A DNA stretch of 49,831 nt, taken from contig OUQQ01000068.1 in the NCBI GenBank assembly GCA_900404475.1, positions 1 through 49,831 of the forward strand. The letters run 5' to 3'. The notes beneath the pieces are model-generated. The model was not told where the DNA came from, did not search any database, and saw only the letters and a program-made list of their open reading frames with translations. How positions within the stretch are numbered: the stretch's first letter is position 1; every line of letters begins with the position of its first letter. This stretch comes from Spongospora subterranea. Taxonomy: Eukaryota > Endomyxa > Phytomyxea > Plasmodiophorida > Plasmodiophoridae. The position numbers and the translations under genes are program-made. This document shows positions 1 through 10,409 of the stretch, piece after piece.

Positions 1-260
1 GTGCGACCAGAGGGATCTTCTGCAATGATGTTGTCTGCAGTGCGATCTGAGGAATTTTCTGCCATGATATTGTCGGCGGTGCTATCAGAGGGATCTTCTG
101 CAATATTGCTGTCTGCGTTGCGATCAGAGGAATCTTCTGACAAGATATTGTCTGCGGTGCGATCAAAGGAAACTTTTGCAAGGTCGCTGTGGGCGTTGAG
201 AGCAAGATCTTCTGTCATGATGCTATCTGTATAGCTATCAGTGAAATTGCCTGCAATGAT
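1..260. repeat. 39-bp tandem repeat, degenerate
   Basis: About six copies of a 39-bp unit starting roughly at 1, 40, 79, 118 and 157, with a shorter and more diverged copy from about 196. The unit length is a multiple of three and two frames on opposite strands stay open across it. The minus-strand frame gives 13-residue repeats of the form ADNIxAEDxSDRT, which look like an acidic, disordered protein repeat. The plus-strand frame gives a Ser/Leu-rich repeat. The array runs off the left edge of the window, so its full size is unknown. Confidence 0.85.
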
Positions 261-657
261 GTTGTGTCTTTTTACCATCAAATTGATTTTCTGCATCGTT
301 GCTCTCTGCAATGTGAAAAGAATCATTTATGGGCCGGGTTTGTTCGCAACGTTCATAACTGGTCATAGAGCTGGTTACCAAAGTTCTTATGGACTTGCGA
401 ACAATCGCCGCTTGTTCTTCGAATACGTTGGTCGGGGTCAATAACTCGATAGAGCTCGCTTGTTTGTAAACAGGCCCACCTTTACGATTGTCAAGTGGTG
501 TTGATTTAGGTCGATTTCTCATGCCATTTTTCGCAATCCGCTTTTGATTTTCATGTATACTTCCGTCGGTTAAGATAATTGTCGATGTTCGTCTACATCG
601 CTTACCATCGTCACCTCTCTCCCCACAACCAGGCTTACTATTGACGGTTGCACTCAC
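1..657 (-). CDS. Probable partial gene with ADNI-type acidic repeats
   Basis: I do not recognise this gene. On the minus strand an open frame runs from a Met at 657 to a stop at 238. It is rich in Arg, Lys, Thr and Ser, which suggests disorder. Another minus-strand frame then stays open from about 300 to the window edge and carries the 13-residue acidic repeats. The two frames could be joined by a short intron between about 240 and 330, or the gene may be frameshifted. The repeat frame is the better coding candidate because each unit keeps the ADN, AED and SDR positions while the bases vary. The C-terminus lies outside the window. Confidence 0.4.
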
Positions 658-660
658 AGC

Positions 661-1763
661 AGGCGATTGCCTAAGCCTACTGCCATTCTCAGCAAGTATT
701 TTTGTTAAGGACAGATTCGTTGACCTTTTCTTAGGCTCAATTGCGCAATTGATCGGGATCTGGCCAATTCTCTCAATATGTGCATTATGTTCATAATCAG
801 CAGGCCGCTGAGTATCGACTTCAATTTTTACGGCTGGCCGACCACTCTCAGACCGATCAAACGGTCTATATAGGACACTGAGAAAATATTATTGGGAAAG
901 TTTTCGTTTGCTTACTGCTGAATACCATTCGTCTCATTATGAACCGTTCTTGAATTTTCTTGGCGTGATCCGAAACAGAATCTTGAACAAATTAGCTTTG
1001 GAAACGTGGAAAGATGGATAACCTACAAGAATCCCTCCGAACTATGATTGTTCGTCCTGTTCAGAAAACGAATGAGTTGACGTTTAGTTTGAGAAAAATG
1101 CAGTTCCACCGACCGGCGTAAGCAGATTTCTTTTCTGAATACGCAGCAGTCTGAGTTTCTATGAAGAACATATTAAACATCGTCAATGCACGAAACAGCA
1201 GATTCGATCATAAGAGTACTTCTTGTCTTGGATAACTGGTTTGATGTCGATCTGAGCCAATGCAGGCATCAATCGATGAAAACTGTGGCGGATTTCGAAA
1301 TAACCGGATTTGAACAACGGGACATTCACGGAAAGTAGACGGGAGCCTCCGTGGCCGCGTCCCACTGGTGGGTTTCACCCGAGTCCGCAACCGAGCCTCA
1401 ACCACACCCCGAAGTCAGCGGTCAACCAGACCCACCCAGGGGTTGGGTCGTTGGGCCAGGACGTCCAGGACGACACCCGTTTTTCAAACTAAAACAATTG
1501 TCAGTGTTAATACAACCTTCATTGGTCGAATTTTGATCGTAAAACCCGTTCAATGCCCCTCAACACTACTGGTGGATTGTCTGCTCCTATTAGGAAAATC
1601 TGATTTTCAATTCTCGTTCGATAGATTGTACTGAAAATTTCTTGGTTGCCCCGTTCGTTGTCAAATGGGAGTTTGTATTGAAGAGAATATGAGTTTGAAA
1701 AGCGGCTATAAATTCGGGGATTGGGTCTGTTCGTTGATGTCCATCTTCAACTGATTCGCTAGT
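661..1763. other. No gene recognised
   Basis: About 1.1 kb without a convincing coding frame. A GC-rich patch at about 1330-1480 is open in several frames on both strands and none resembles a known family. I see no RNA gene here. Confidence 0.5.
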
Positions 1764-2129
1764 TCAGAACTCCATCAGAAACCGGTGATGGACCTTTTGA
1801 TCAGCGTGAGAAGGAAGGAACACGCCCAGCAACAAGGCGACACTGAAGTAGCAGAGGATCATACCGGCGACGCCCACCATGTTCCAGTTGATACTCGGTT
1901 CGGTCGACGTGAATCCCCAAACGGCCACCGATATCAGAATGATGGACAGCAGCAGGAACAAGGCCAACAGGTACAGGACCTGATGCAGCGACCGGATCCG
2001 GGAATCCAGTTGGCGCTCCTTCGCGTTGGGAGATTCAGAGGGCGGAGTCAGATCATAATCAACGCCGCTTTCGATATTCATTACTGCAAATAATGATGAA
2101 TTTTTGCAGCCCGATTGACCGACCGACAC
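1764..2129 (-). CDS. Small two-helix membrane protein
   Basis: A single-exon frame of 121 residues, or 105 if the second Met at 2081 is the start. The N-terminal half is polar and charged. It is followed by two hydrophobic stretches of about 20 residues each (around residues 51-71 and 83-105), separated by a short polar loop containing NWN, and a short charged tail. This is the pattern of a small hairpin membrane protein with both ends on the same side. The antisense frame is also open but low in complexity. I do not recognise the family. It sits just downstream of the PI 4-kinase gene on the same strand. Confidence 0.5.
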   Translation of the reverse strand: MSVGQSGCKNSSLFAVMNIESGVDYDLTPPSESPNAKERQLDSRIRSLHQVLYLLALFLLLSIILISVAVWGFTSTEPSINWNMVGVAGMILCYFSVALLLGVFLPSHADQKVHHRFLMEF

Positions 2130-2322
2130 CCATTACGACTCTGTTCATTCGAGGGACTTGGCGAACTAAAACGCTCCAATCTGGGTCGGTTCGAGCGAAT
2201 AAAATCTGGGATTGGGCCATTATGGAGTATAGTTAAGGAGATTGTATTTGTTGCTAATGATTACATAAATACAGCAAACTGCCAGTAGCCATGATCGGCG
2301 GAACCGCATAGCTAGGCGGAAC

Positions 2323-3822
2323 TCAGTTCCTACAGGTCAACTGAACATTGCGATCGAACGTTTCCAGGAACCGCTGAACGGCATCGCACGTCCACGAATT
2401 CTGTCGATCGTCGAACACAAAATCATTGAAGTTGGATTCGGTCGACGACCTTTGAACGATGGTCTCAAACGTCGACATTGACTCGTTGTCGTTGAGATCG
2501 CGCTGCATCGATGACGCCATTCCATAGAGGGTCATCCCAGCTTCGGCACATTGCTGAACATATCGAGAGCACAGGACATAGGTCATGGTGGATTCGTCTC
2601 GTAACCCGATCCGCTTCAGGGCAACGATATCGTTGACCGGCTTGATTCGGCATAAGTATTCGCGCGTTGACGGCGATAATGGCATCTTGGCCTGGCGCCA
2701 CGCCGTCCAACAAAACATGGCGTCTGACAATGTACGAAACGACGGTAATGAGAATCCATGATCGATCGGGACCAACCTAACGGCCGAAATGAGAAAAAAC
2801 CGAACGACGACAGCGACACCGATGGGGTGCCAGGTCAGTTCGCTGCTGATCGACTATTACCTATAGGTATCGGGTTCTGCTCCAACTCGAACGAGAAGGT
2901 TGCCTTCATGCCGATCAAGATTGAACAGACGTAGATCGAGCAGGGCGATGGCGTGGACATTCTCAAGATCGTATTTCGACGGGCCTAGATCCTCTGAAGT
3001 GCACATATGCTCACAGAATTCCTGTAAACTGCCGAAATGCTCGACGGCATTGCTGTCGTCGATAACGGCAAAATCTGTCCTCGGGACACCAGCAAACCCA
3101 TCGAAATCTAACAGGAATGCAGCTTTCTCTTTTATAGCTGCATCTCCAACAACTATCCCCTAAATAGTTCACAATAGAATCAATGCTTTGACGTGGCCGC
3201 ATCCTTAGTAGGGTATGCTCACCCTCTTGATAACGCAGGAGATTGACATTTTTCGCCTGGACTGCATCAGGGCTTCTTCGGCAGACGGTTTGAATACACC
3301 CATCTTATGCCCGGTCGCACGATCTTTCACGAAATATGTTCCTTGGGCTGTTAACGGGGAGGACGGATCACGAATTAATTCAACAACGTCATTGGTCAGA
3401 CGTTGACCTTTGTCGCGAGGAGTTCTATAGATCGATTCTAATTCATCGGCAACGTCTCCTCCGATCAAGTTCGTTTTTGGCGACTTTTCATTCTTTTGGA
3501 TTGCTTTGATTGGATAATCTTCGTTGATTTTTCCTTGCTGGAATAGATAGAGCTGATGGCGCTCTTTATAAGTGGTGGTTTCGGATGTATCATCGGCGAC
3601 AACGACGTGTTTAGATGAGAGATCGGTCGGGAACATGACGCGGTCGATGAACGATGGCGGTAGGGCGGGAATAATCCGTTTCGCGAATGGGTTGGCAACC
3701 ATGATAAGATGGTGATAACGGTCGGTACAGGTCGGTCGTGAGGCGTGACTCAACGGGTTAGTCATGACGATTGCTGCTGAATGCCACAGTAAACCTTGCC
3801 AGTTGACCGATCCAACCTGCAA
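2323..3822 (-). CDS. Phosphatidylinositol 4-kinase, gamma type
   Basis: Three exons on the minus strand, 3822-3223, 3159-2861 and 2776-2323, all with GT-AG junctions, give up to 450 residues. Internal Mets at 3765 and 3702 are alternative starts. The PI3/4-kinase fold is clear. The ATP-site segment GTYFVKD with VFKP is at about residues 161-180, then EKAAFLLD with GVPRT. The catalytic loop reads RLFNLDRHEGN and the metal-binding segment reads PIDHG. These match the plant-type gamma PI 4-kinases, which phosphorylate phosphatidylinositol (some act on protein). The ubiquitin-like repeats that often precede this domain are not visible, so they are absent or lie in missed upstream exons. Confidence 0.85.
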
Positions 3823-4446
3823 GAGATCGACCGCAGATTCAGCGACGACACCCGCAAACCTATCCCCGACAACTATGCACTGGCAATCAATGACGCGATT
3901 CGTTCCCGGATAAATCGCAAATTTTCTTGGTCAACGGGGGCGAATCTGTGGGACCACTCGCTCGTTAGTGACACTTAGCCATTTCCGCTTCGGGAAAGCC
4001 AAACCTCAAGATACACGCAATATCGTGCGGGTCCTTTGTGCAAGTCGAAAAACAAACCGTCCTATCCACTAAACCCATGTTTTCGGGCCGTCCTGCTCTC
4101 ATTGGGGCAGAAGAGGTTCACTTTGGTTTCATGCACGTGGGTAGAATGTGCTGCCCGTTGACAAGTGATTGTCTGGAATGTGTGCCGGCTGTGCTATCGC
4201 CATCTCGGGTGGAGTTGTACCACGTCCCAGTAGGGCTATCCTCGTTACCATTGTGACTGGGGTTCCTGGGGCTGCCGTCGCGACCCAGGGACTGATCACG
4301 TTCACTGTCGCTGGGCGAATGACGCGTTGCTCCTCTGGTCCAGATCGGATCCCGAGGGTCGCGATCGTTCCTCAACGACCACAACGCTGCTGGCTCTCGA
4401 CCAGGTTCGTGGTGATCGGCGGCCGATGCAACGAACCACAATCGGG
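3823..4446. other. Intergenic, divergent promoter region
   Basis: Separates the minus-strand PI 4-kinase from the plus-strand kinase. Both strands have open frames in the second half, but none looks like a protein family. The open plus frame leading into the kinase has extra in-frame Mets, so the kinase could start slightly further upstream. Confidence 0.4.
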
Positions 4447-5713
4447 ATGACGAAAACCCCAGTCGTAGCGACCAAGAAGAATTCGATGGATGATCTAGTT
4501 GAGTGTTTATCATCACAGTATACGGTTGGGAGGTGTCTTGGAGAGCCAGGTGCGTTTGGGTCGGTGTATTCCATCAAAGACAAGAAAACTGGAATCAAGC
4601 TAGCTGTCAAATCTTTGAAGATTCCTGCAGTGGATTCACAGCACTATAATACCCTCATGAACTTGTATAGAAAAGAGATTGATATTCTCGGTGAGCCAGC
4701 GACATGTCGTTTGAAATCATTCGCGACATTGATTGGAAGGATTAGGGACGTTATCCCATCCGGGTATTGTACGATTGGAGCGAGTTGTCCGTTCCCGAAC
4801 TCATATCTATCTGGTTATGGAGCGTTGCGCAGGCAGCGATCTATTCGACTACATTAACGCCAAAGGCGGGAAGATATCGGAGAAGGAGGCGGCCCTCGTT
4901 TTTCGACAGGTGCGGCAAGCTTCTCCAACGAATGCACCTGGGCTGACTCGTACACAGATACTCGCGCCAGTTGCCTATTTACATGACGTGGCTGGCGTTG
5001 CCCACTGCGACATCAAGCTGGCCAACATCATGTTCACAACAGCCAAGAGCCCGATCGGGATCAAACTGATCGATTTCGGCCTATCGTCTCGCTGTCAAGC
5101 CGGCGCCATTCTCACATCCAGGAGCGGTACGACGGCGTTCATGGCCCCGGAACAGATCAAACAGGTCCATTTCAGACCCCCCTATTGTTAACGTTACACG
5201 AACACCGACACGTGTAACGAGATACCCGTTACACGTTTCGGCTGTGGCTGTAACCCACTGTATTGCGCCATTGCGATGGCTGAACAAGTGTGTTCTGTTT
5301 CTGCAGATGTACGGGACTCAGGTCGATATGTGGAGTTTAGGTGTCGTCCTGTATATCATGCTGTTTGGATATAGTCCCTGGTCGGTTTTCATCATTAATC
5401 AAGTCGCCGCTCTGCACTTTTAGCGACTTGGTCAACTGTAGGGATCCGTATTGTTCCTACAACAACCGCTCCATCGAGAATAACATATTGTGTGGGTTCC
5501 GGAAGGAGACCGCCTCTGGCCATGGTCCATCCATTAACATGTATTTGTATATTACTCTGATTTTGTGATCCAGGTCCATGGTTTCCTAAGACTATTCCGG
5601 TGTCAGATCTGGCCAAGGACATCGTTTCTCGGTTGTTATGCTATCGTTCCAGCGAGAGAATAACGGCATTCGATGCCATACAACACCCATGGTTTAGTTT
5701 CTTAAATAGTTGA
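4447..5713 (+). CDS. CaMK-like serine/threonine protein kinase
   Basis: Six exons: 4447-4690, 4740-4909, 4958-5164, 5307-5380, 5442-5524 and 5574-5713, giving 305 residues. Visible kinase landmarks are a glycine loop GEPGAFGSV, the VAIK-type lysine in LAVKSL, a catalytic loop reading HCDIKLANIMF, DFG, GTTAFMAPEQ and DMWSLGVVLY. The C-lobe ends with SERITAFDAIQHPWF, as in CaM-kinase and CDPK-type kinases. The usual HRD is HCD, so the Arg that contacts the phosphorylated activation loop is missing. The Asp, Lys and Asn needed for catalysis are present, so activity without loop phosphorylation is plausible. The 83-nt fifth exon restores the normal C-lobe length. The start could instead be the Met at 4486. 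No EF-hands or other domains follow. Confidence 0.85.
5192..5235. repeat. Short inverted and direct repeats inside kinase intron 3
   Basis: CGTTACACG at 5192-5200, its reverse complement at 5211-5219, and the same word again at 5227-5235. The pair can form a 9-bp stem with a 10-nt loop. It lies wholly within the 142-nt intron of the kinase gene. Confidence 0.7.
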
Positions 5714-5866
5714 AAAATAAATGCGTTTAAATTATACGATATAACCAGTGATCACGAGCATGATTGCAACGGTCTGCTGTCGGTTATGTGTCTGAGCCCG
5801 CGTTTTTTTAATTTTTTTGTTAGTTTATAATATTCGCATATATATATAACAGTGTATGGAGCTAAC

Positions 5867-6208
5867 TCAGAACAGATAGGGCGCCATGTGCAAAAAGTGT
5901 ATGAACGCATCCATTGACAGGGATTCTGTAGGATTGGCGTTGATATTGACAGAGAATCGCTCGTGATCATCGTGTCCAAGGAAGCTCTCGTACGAAATCG
6001 ATCCTTGATCAAGTACCAATGCGGGAGGAGAGTCGACGATCTTGGGAAACGAATGGTAGTCAAATTCGGCAATGGGATGTTGAAATTGTTGCCCAGCAGG
6101 TGCTAGTGTGAGAAATGGGGCCGTAGACGCCGAATCCATCATGAACTGCTGCTCTTCGCAAACAAAACCTGCATCCGTTCCAGAAAGGTCGAAAGAATAG
6201 TTGCTCAT
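5867..6208 (-). CDS. Small acidic hypothetical protein
   Basis: A 113-residue single-exon frame, rich in Ser, Phe, Asp and Glu and with no hydrophobic segment or recognisable domain. An AT-rich stretch at about 6215-6235 lies just upstream and could be a core promoter. Composition resembles a disordered activation region, but that is only an impression. A downstream exon is possible. Its 3' end faces the kinase gene convergently. Confidence 0.35.
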   Translation of the reverse strand: MSNYSFDLSGTDAGFVCEEQQFMMDSASTAPFLTLAPAGQQFQHPIAEFDYHSFPKIVDSPPALVLDQGSISYESFLGHDDHERFSVNINANPTESLSMDAFIHFLHMAPYLF

Positions 6209-6480
6209 GCCAATAGCGAGATTAATATATAATAAAAGTTAATATCGGCGACCGCGTTGATGGGCGACGATACTTGTTGATTCTCTGAGGACAAATTAGT
6301 GATGGCGGTTTTTAATACACTTTAGATGAGAGATAATAAATATAGATAATTATCTATTTAAACAGTGACCTACAATTTGATGTTGGCCCAACGCGAAACC
6401 CAAATTCATGACTCACCACTGGCTCGTGATTCGGTTCATGACTCAACTCCATTGAACAGTTCTGGGCATTGGTTGTACTT

Positions 6481-6735
6481 ATGGGTAAACGACCTCCACC
6501 TGTTCTCACGAATCCGATTGAGGAAAAAGGGAAAGTCCACAATTTGGTTTTTGAAATTGTTTATGATCGCTATGGCAAACTGGGATTGACCAGACCCGAA
6601 ATTTCGCAAAGGAGCCAGTCCTGCAGTATGTGCAGAGTGTATTGAAACAGCTTCAGAAAGGAACCTCTGTTCATAAAGAAACGAATAATCACAGAATACC
6701 AATTTGATTTGAAGGAAAACTTTGTGGCGAAATAA
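6481..6735 (+). CDS. Possible small spliced protein (61 aa)
   Basis: Exon 6481-6625, a 69-nt intron with a strong GTATGT donor, then exon 6695-6735. The first exon starts MGKRPPPVLTNPIEEKGK and includes FEIVYDRYGKLG, and the second is short and Lys-rich. The joint keeps frame to a TAA. No family recognised. It is included because of the clean donor and acceptor, a good start and protein-like composition. A minus-strand frame overlaps and cannot be excluded. Confidence 0.3.
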
Positions 6736-6840
6736 TATTTATAGTGTGATACATTTGCTGATGAATTGATTTACGGGGAAATTAGTGTAATTCATCATCA
6801 TCGGACAGCAACTCATCGATTGTGTTGACGAAAACCGCGA

Positions 6841-7557
6841 CTATAGTTTTCTGATCTGGCGATTCTGCATTTTCAGCCGCTCTTGCAGCGAGTTCATATC
6901 GTTATCGATCCCATCCAACATCCGCCCTTGAACTGTTAGCTCGCTGTTCATATCTTGCGCAATCAGATGCAATTTCCGCACCGAATCCGATAATGCATCC
7001 AATTGAACATCGCGTGACGAATCTCCTTCAAGAGCTTGTTTTGTGCTACTTGTTGGCACATCATATCTCCGACTTGGCTCTTTCACGGGCGTTTTCTTCT
7101 TTTCGTGTGCCCGCCTCGTCTCAATATCGCTCTTCGGATTCGCTTTGCTGACCCAATTCCACAAACGTCCAGAGACGGACTTCATTGAACGGATGGTCCT
7201 GGCGCTGGCCGTCAGCATTTCATCTGTCTCTGCGACATGGTCCTCAATTCTATTCAATTGTTCTATAACGACCCATCAGTACTCAATCGCTGCGTAAACC
7301 TTGCCAAAACCCGAACCTGTTTGCGTTCGCAGTTTCGTTAGTGTCGTGATACCGATCTCTTCTGTGGCCAACGCTGTACGCAGGGCGTCCTGGGCGATGA
7401 GTCCATGATTGGAGACACGCCGGGAACTCGCCGACTGCAAGCTGCTACTGGACTGCATTCTGGCTGGGCTGGCCAAATACTTCCCTGCTCGACTGTCGGC
7501 GGAGGCCGCGCCCTTACGGCTATCCTTGGCGTTACTGGTCGATCTCGTTACCGACAT
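6841..7557 (-). CDS. SNAP-25/Sec9-type Qbc-SNARE
   Basis: Two exons, 7557-7317 and 7262-6841, give about 220 residues (a Met at 7566 is possible). The N-terminal 55 residues are Ser/Arg-rich. The Qb SNARE helix spans the intron (EEIGITTLTKLRTQ then LNRIEDHVAETDEML). After a Lys-rich linker, the Qc helix covers the last 50 residues with the central glutamine in SELTVQGRMLD and the typical LSD...LHLIAQDM start. There is no C-terminal membrane anchor. Proteins of this type sit on the plasma membrane face and supply two of the four helices for exocytic fusion with a syntaxin and a synaptobrevin. No cysteine cluster for palmitoylation is visible in the linker, which makes it closer to yeast Sec9 than to neuronal SNAP-25. 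Confidence 0.88.
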
Positions 7558-7599
7558 GATAATCAACTGCAGGACGTCAACTGGAGCTCGTTAGATAAT

Positions 7600-7857
7600 T
7601 TATGGCAATGTTGACTCATTTAAGGGCTTTCTTAATTCGTACACCAGAAAATCGGCACTGCTTTGTGTTGTAGTGTCGCAACAGTTTAAAGTTGACGGAC
7701 GGAGTCTTCGGACTTCGGAGCACATATTTTTGAGAAAGTCGTGGATAACGTCGAAGTTGGAAAAACTACGTTCCTCGATTACGATGATCAACGTCCTGTC
7801 TTCAACAGGGAACGATGATAATAATGAGATGATAATAATGTTAATATATTGAAACAA
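7600..7857 (-). CDS. Unassigned open frame between SNARE and CPSF30 genes
   Basis: An 85-residue minus-strand frame whose last 65 residues look protein-like (LIIVIEERSF, VIHDFLKNMCSEVRRL). The acceptor-like sequence before about 7800 suggests that an earlier exon may exist, but only about 80 bp separate it from the CPSF30 stop. Family not recognised. It could be a small gene or the 3' untranslated region of CPSF30. Confidence 0.3.
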   Translation of the reverse strand: MFQYINIIIISLLSSFPVEDRTLIIVIEERSFSNFDVIHDFLKNMCSEVRRLRPSTLNCCDTTTQSSADFLVYELRKPLNESTLP

Positions 7858-7939
7858 TCAAGATCCCGTGATATTGATTGAAATTATCGTCGACGCATTC
7901 CTGGGTGTAGAAAGTGAGGATCTAGAGGTCCCAAAAGCG

Positions 7940-9256
7940 TCAGTTCATCGTTTCGGGCTGACCAGGGCGCCTGAATTGAGGTCTATTATTGTACTGTACG
8001 GGAGGCTTTTCATTCTGATTCCCCGAACTAAATCAACACAAAAGTATTTAGCGAAAACTCACGCGGATACTAATAAATCTCTGTGATGAACACGTTAAAT
8101 AACAATCAAAAGAATAATTGAGTGAATAGAAAAATAAATAAGTCATACTTAAACTGAGGTCTTTGATGTTGCCCTTGATAGCCATTGAAATTTTGATTCT
8201 GTTGTTGATACTGATGATGTTGTTGATACGGTGGTTGATGATATTGTTGATGTTGCTGTTGATTTTGTTGTTGTTGATGATGTTGATGCTGCTGGTATTG
8301 CTGAATCCGTTGCTGCTGCTGATAACCAGCATGATGAGCCACATGATTGGGGTTATTTAGGGGACATTGCTGAGGTTTATGCCCGACATTATTGCATCGG
8401 GTACAGATAGCCGGTGTTGTTGAACCACCACGAGTATCGTCTAGAGGTAAGTCGAACTTCGGACTGGGATTATGGTTTAGGATTTTTCGTGGAAAAAACA
8501 AGGTATTTACATACTGTCCAAATTTGCAATCTGGCCCTTTTGGACAGAACCCGGCCATATAATCAACACAGGGCTCGTTTCGAACGTGGCGATTACGACA
8601 TTTAGGACCTAAAAATCGTGAAAATGCGGAAGTGATTACTAATGTAACTGAGGTATGTGAATTTCGTGAAGCCACAAAAGGTTGTAAAGAAATTGAATGC
8701 CTACCATGCTTGCAAAAACCTCGATAGTACCAGAGACAGTCTTTGACGCGGTCTTCGGGTTTTAAATGTAAAAATGGGCAATCCGGGTTCGAACATTCGC
8801 CATATGTTGTCCAAAAGTGACATATCGGCATGCGCGACATATCAAACTCGTGTAAGAATTCACATTGGTCATCCTTTTTACACAACCCTCTGAAACATGA
8901 TCAAAGTCAGCATCAATGGCTCGAACAGAAACAGCATGTTTTAGATTTACCTCAGCCAATGTTTACAAACAACCGATTTTTCTCTGCTCCCCCTGGCATG
9001 CTTGAATTCACATTCGTTCTTGTTGCAGCCGCTAAGCACTTCGTTAAAAAAAATTGTTTCAACAGAAAAAAAAAATCCAACGAATTTGTGCCTAGACGCC
9101 AATTGTGTGTGGTTATTTTTACCCTTTCAAGAAGTATTTGCAGACGCTGCGAGAGTCAACATTTCGAGCTACCAATCGTCGTTCGATATCCTTTATGATG
9201 GGCTCTTCGATAATAAACTGTATCGAATCCACCTCTTGAGGGTTGAAAAGCAGCAT
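7940..9256 (-). CDS. CPSF4: CPSF30/Yth1 pre-mRNA 3'-end processing zinc-finger protein
   Basis: Six exons, 9256-9123, 9031-8951, 8889-8705, 8608-8515, 8463-8149 and 8027-7940, give 298 residues. All five CCCH fingers are present and several are cut by introns. They begin CKYFLKGGC, CKHWLRGLC, CHFWTTYGEC, CLWYYRGFC and CVDYMAGFC. A CCHC zinc knuckle (CTRCNNVGHKPQQC) follows, as in animal CPSF4 and unlike yeast Yth1. The C-terminus is a Gln/His-rich low-complexity tract and a short basic end. The family binds the AAUAAA poly(A) signal through fingers 2 and 3 and recruits Fip1 and poly(A) polymerase in the nucleus. The in-frame stop upstream of the Met at 9256 supports the start. Confidence 0.93.
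8160..8330 (-). repeat. Gln/His-rich trinucleotide-type low complexity
   Basis: Imperfect CAA/CAG/CAT runs on the minus strand that code for the Gln/His tract near the end of CPSF30. The mixed codons suggest an old, interrupted tract rather than a freshly expanded one. Confidence 0.75.
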
Positions 9257-9673
9257 GGCGTCCAATGCCCCTCCGTTGGGCGATTACGGCAGCGAGATTG
9301 CCAAAACCCGGCCCAGAAGCAGATAAACGTCGTTATTTTGTCATCTGTCAAATCATGTCCGCCACGGACAGCTATTTGCCAGGGCCCTTGGCCACTTTTC
9401 ACAACTGCCAATGGGAAAGGGTGGTGTTTAACACGTGGCATATCATTGTACCGCCTGTTTTGAATTCAATCAAGAGTGGGAGCGATAATGTATTCATCGG
9501 CCGCTCAACCTATTTCCAATTCCTGGGACTCAGCCAACGGAGACCGTATCAGCGTCGTTGTAAAAAAAACGGCTTTGTATCTTCTTGAAAAGAAACAGTT
9601 CATGTACAGAAGCGGATGTGTATTGCTTTGATGATAGAACCGCGACCGACAAAAAACAGCAAATATGAATGTC
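9257..9673. other. No gene assigned
   Basis: Open frames exist on both strands (plus 9265-9588, minus 9193-9441), but neither resembles a family nor has convincing splice partners. It contains the 5' flank of CPSF30. Confidence 0.4.
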
Positions 9674-10150
9674 TCAGTCAAATCTGTGGCTGTGATCCCT
9701 GATCGGGTGCTCTATACGGATGGGCATCTGAGTGAACCGATCGACCCAGATCAACAGCATTGTAGACGACATCGCGTTGAGGATTCGGACCTTATTAGCA
9801 AAGCGTTCACGAAATTCCATTGCTGCCTCGGCCTGGATATCCTCATACTGGTTCCAGATCAAATCGTTCTTCGCCAGCCATTCCTTCTCGACCTTCGCAG
9901 ACACCGGTTGAACCTGCAGTTCCCGCCACGTATACAGCTCGGCGGTCTCCATCGTAAACTCATCCAACAAAGCGATCAGTTCATCTTCTGGCGCTGGCGT
10001 TGCGGGGACCGGAAGCGCGACGCGGTTGACACAGCTGTCGTGCAGCGCCATCACGAAAAAAACGGTGCTGGGTATCGCCATTCCCAACAGACAGAATGTG
10101 CCAACTCGTATTGTCGAGCTGTTGTCAGAGTGTTTCGACACTAGTTCCAT
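9674..10150 (-). CDS. Hypothetical protein with one N-terminal membrane segment
   Basis: A 158-residue single-exon frame. Residues 16-36 are hydrophobic and could be a membrane anchor or uncleaved signal. The remainder is charged and helical in character (EDELIALLDEF, KVEKEWLAKNDLIWNQYEDIQAEAAMEF). This layout is common in small mitochondrial or ER-anchored assembly factors, but I do not recognise a family. The last 40 residues are less protein-like and might be replaced by an alternative exon, since a possible GT donor follows RERFANK. Confidence 0.45.
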   Translation of the reverse strand: MELVSKHSDNSSTIRVGTFCLLGMAIPSTVFFVMALHDSCVNRVALPVPATPAPEDELIALLDEFTMETAELYTWRELQVQPVSAKVEKEWLAKNDLIWNQYEDIQAEAAMEFRERFANKVRILNAMSSTMLLIWVDRFTQMPIRIEHPIRDHSHRFD

Positions 10151-10330
10151 AACGGTAATGGTGTGAATCGGTGATCGTCAAGGACCCGACACTTGCTGTT
10201 GAATAATCCCAAGTTGCCGACTCGGGTCATAACACATCATTATCTGGTCAATTGTCCCTGAACGAACTTACAAACTACCGATAAACATAACACCATCTTT
10301 ACTGAGATCTACCGGGGAAGTGTGAAGGAA

Positions 10331-10346
10331 ATCGGGGGGGGGGGGG
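10331..10346. repeat. Poly-G run
   Basis: An uninterrupted run of G residues around 10333-10345 in an intergenic stretch. Such runs can form quadruplexes and are prone to length errors in assembly. Confidence 0.8.
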
Positions 10347-10409
10347 AAGATGGCGTCGTTGGACATAAATATTAGTTAAAAAATGTGAACGATGATGATG
10401 TTTGAGGAG

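Noticed and set aside
5374..5573. Single 200-nt intron in the kinase gene joining GYS directly to PWFP
   Set aside because: It would delete about 30 residues of the C-lobe. An internal exon at 5442-5524 with good splice sites restores the normal length.
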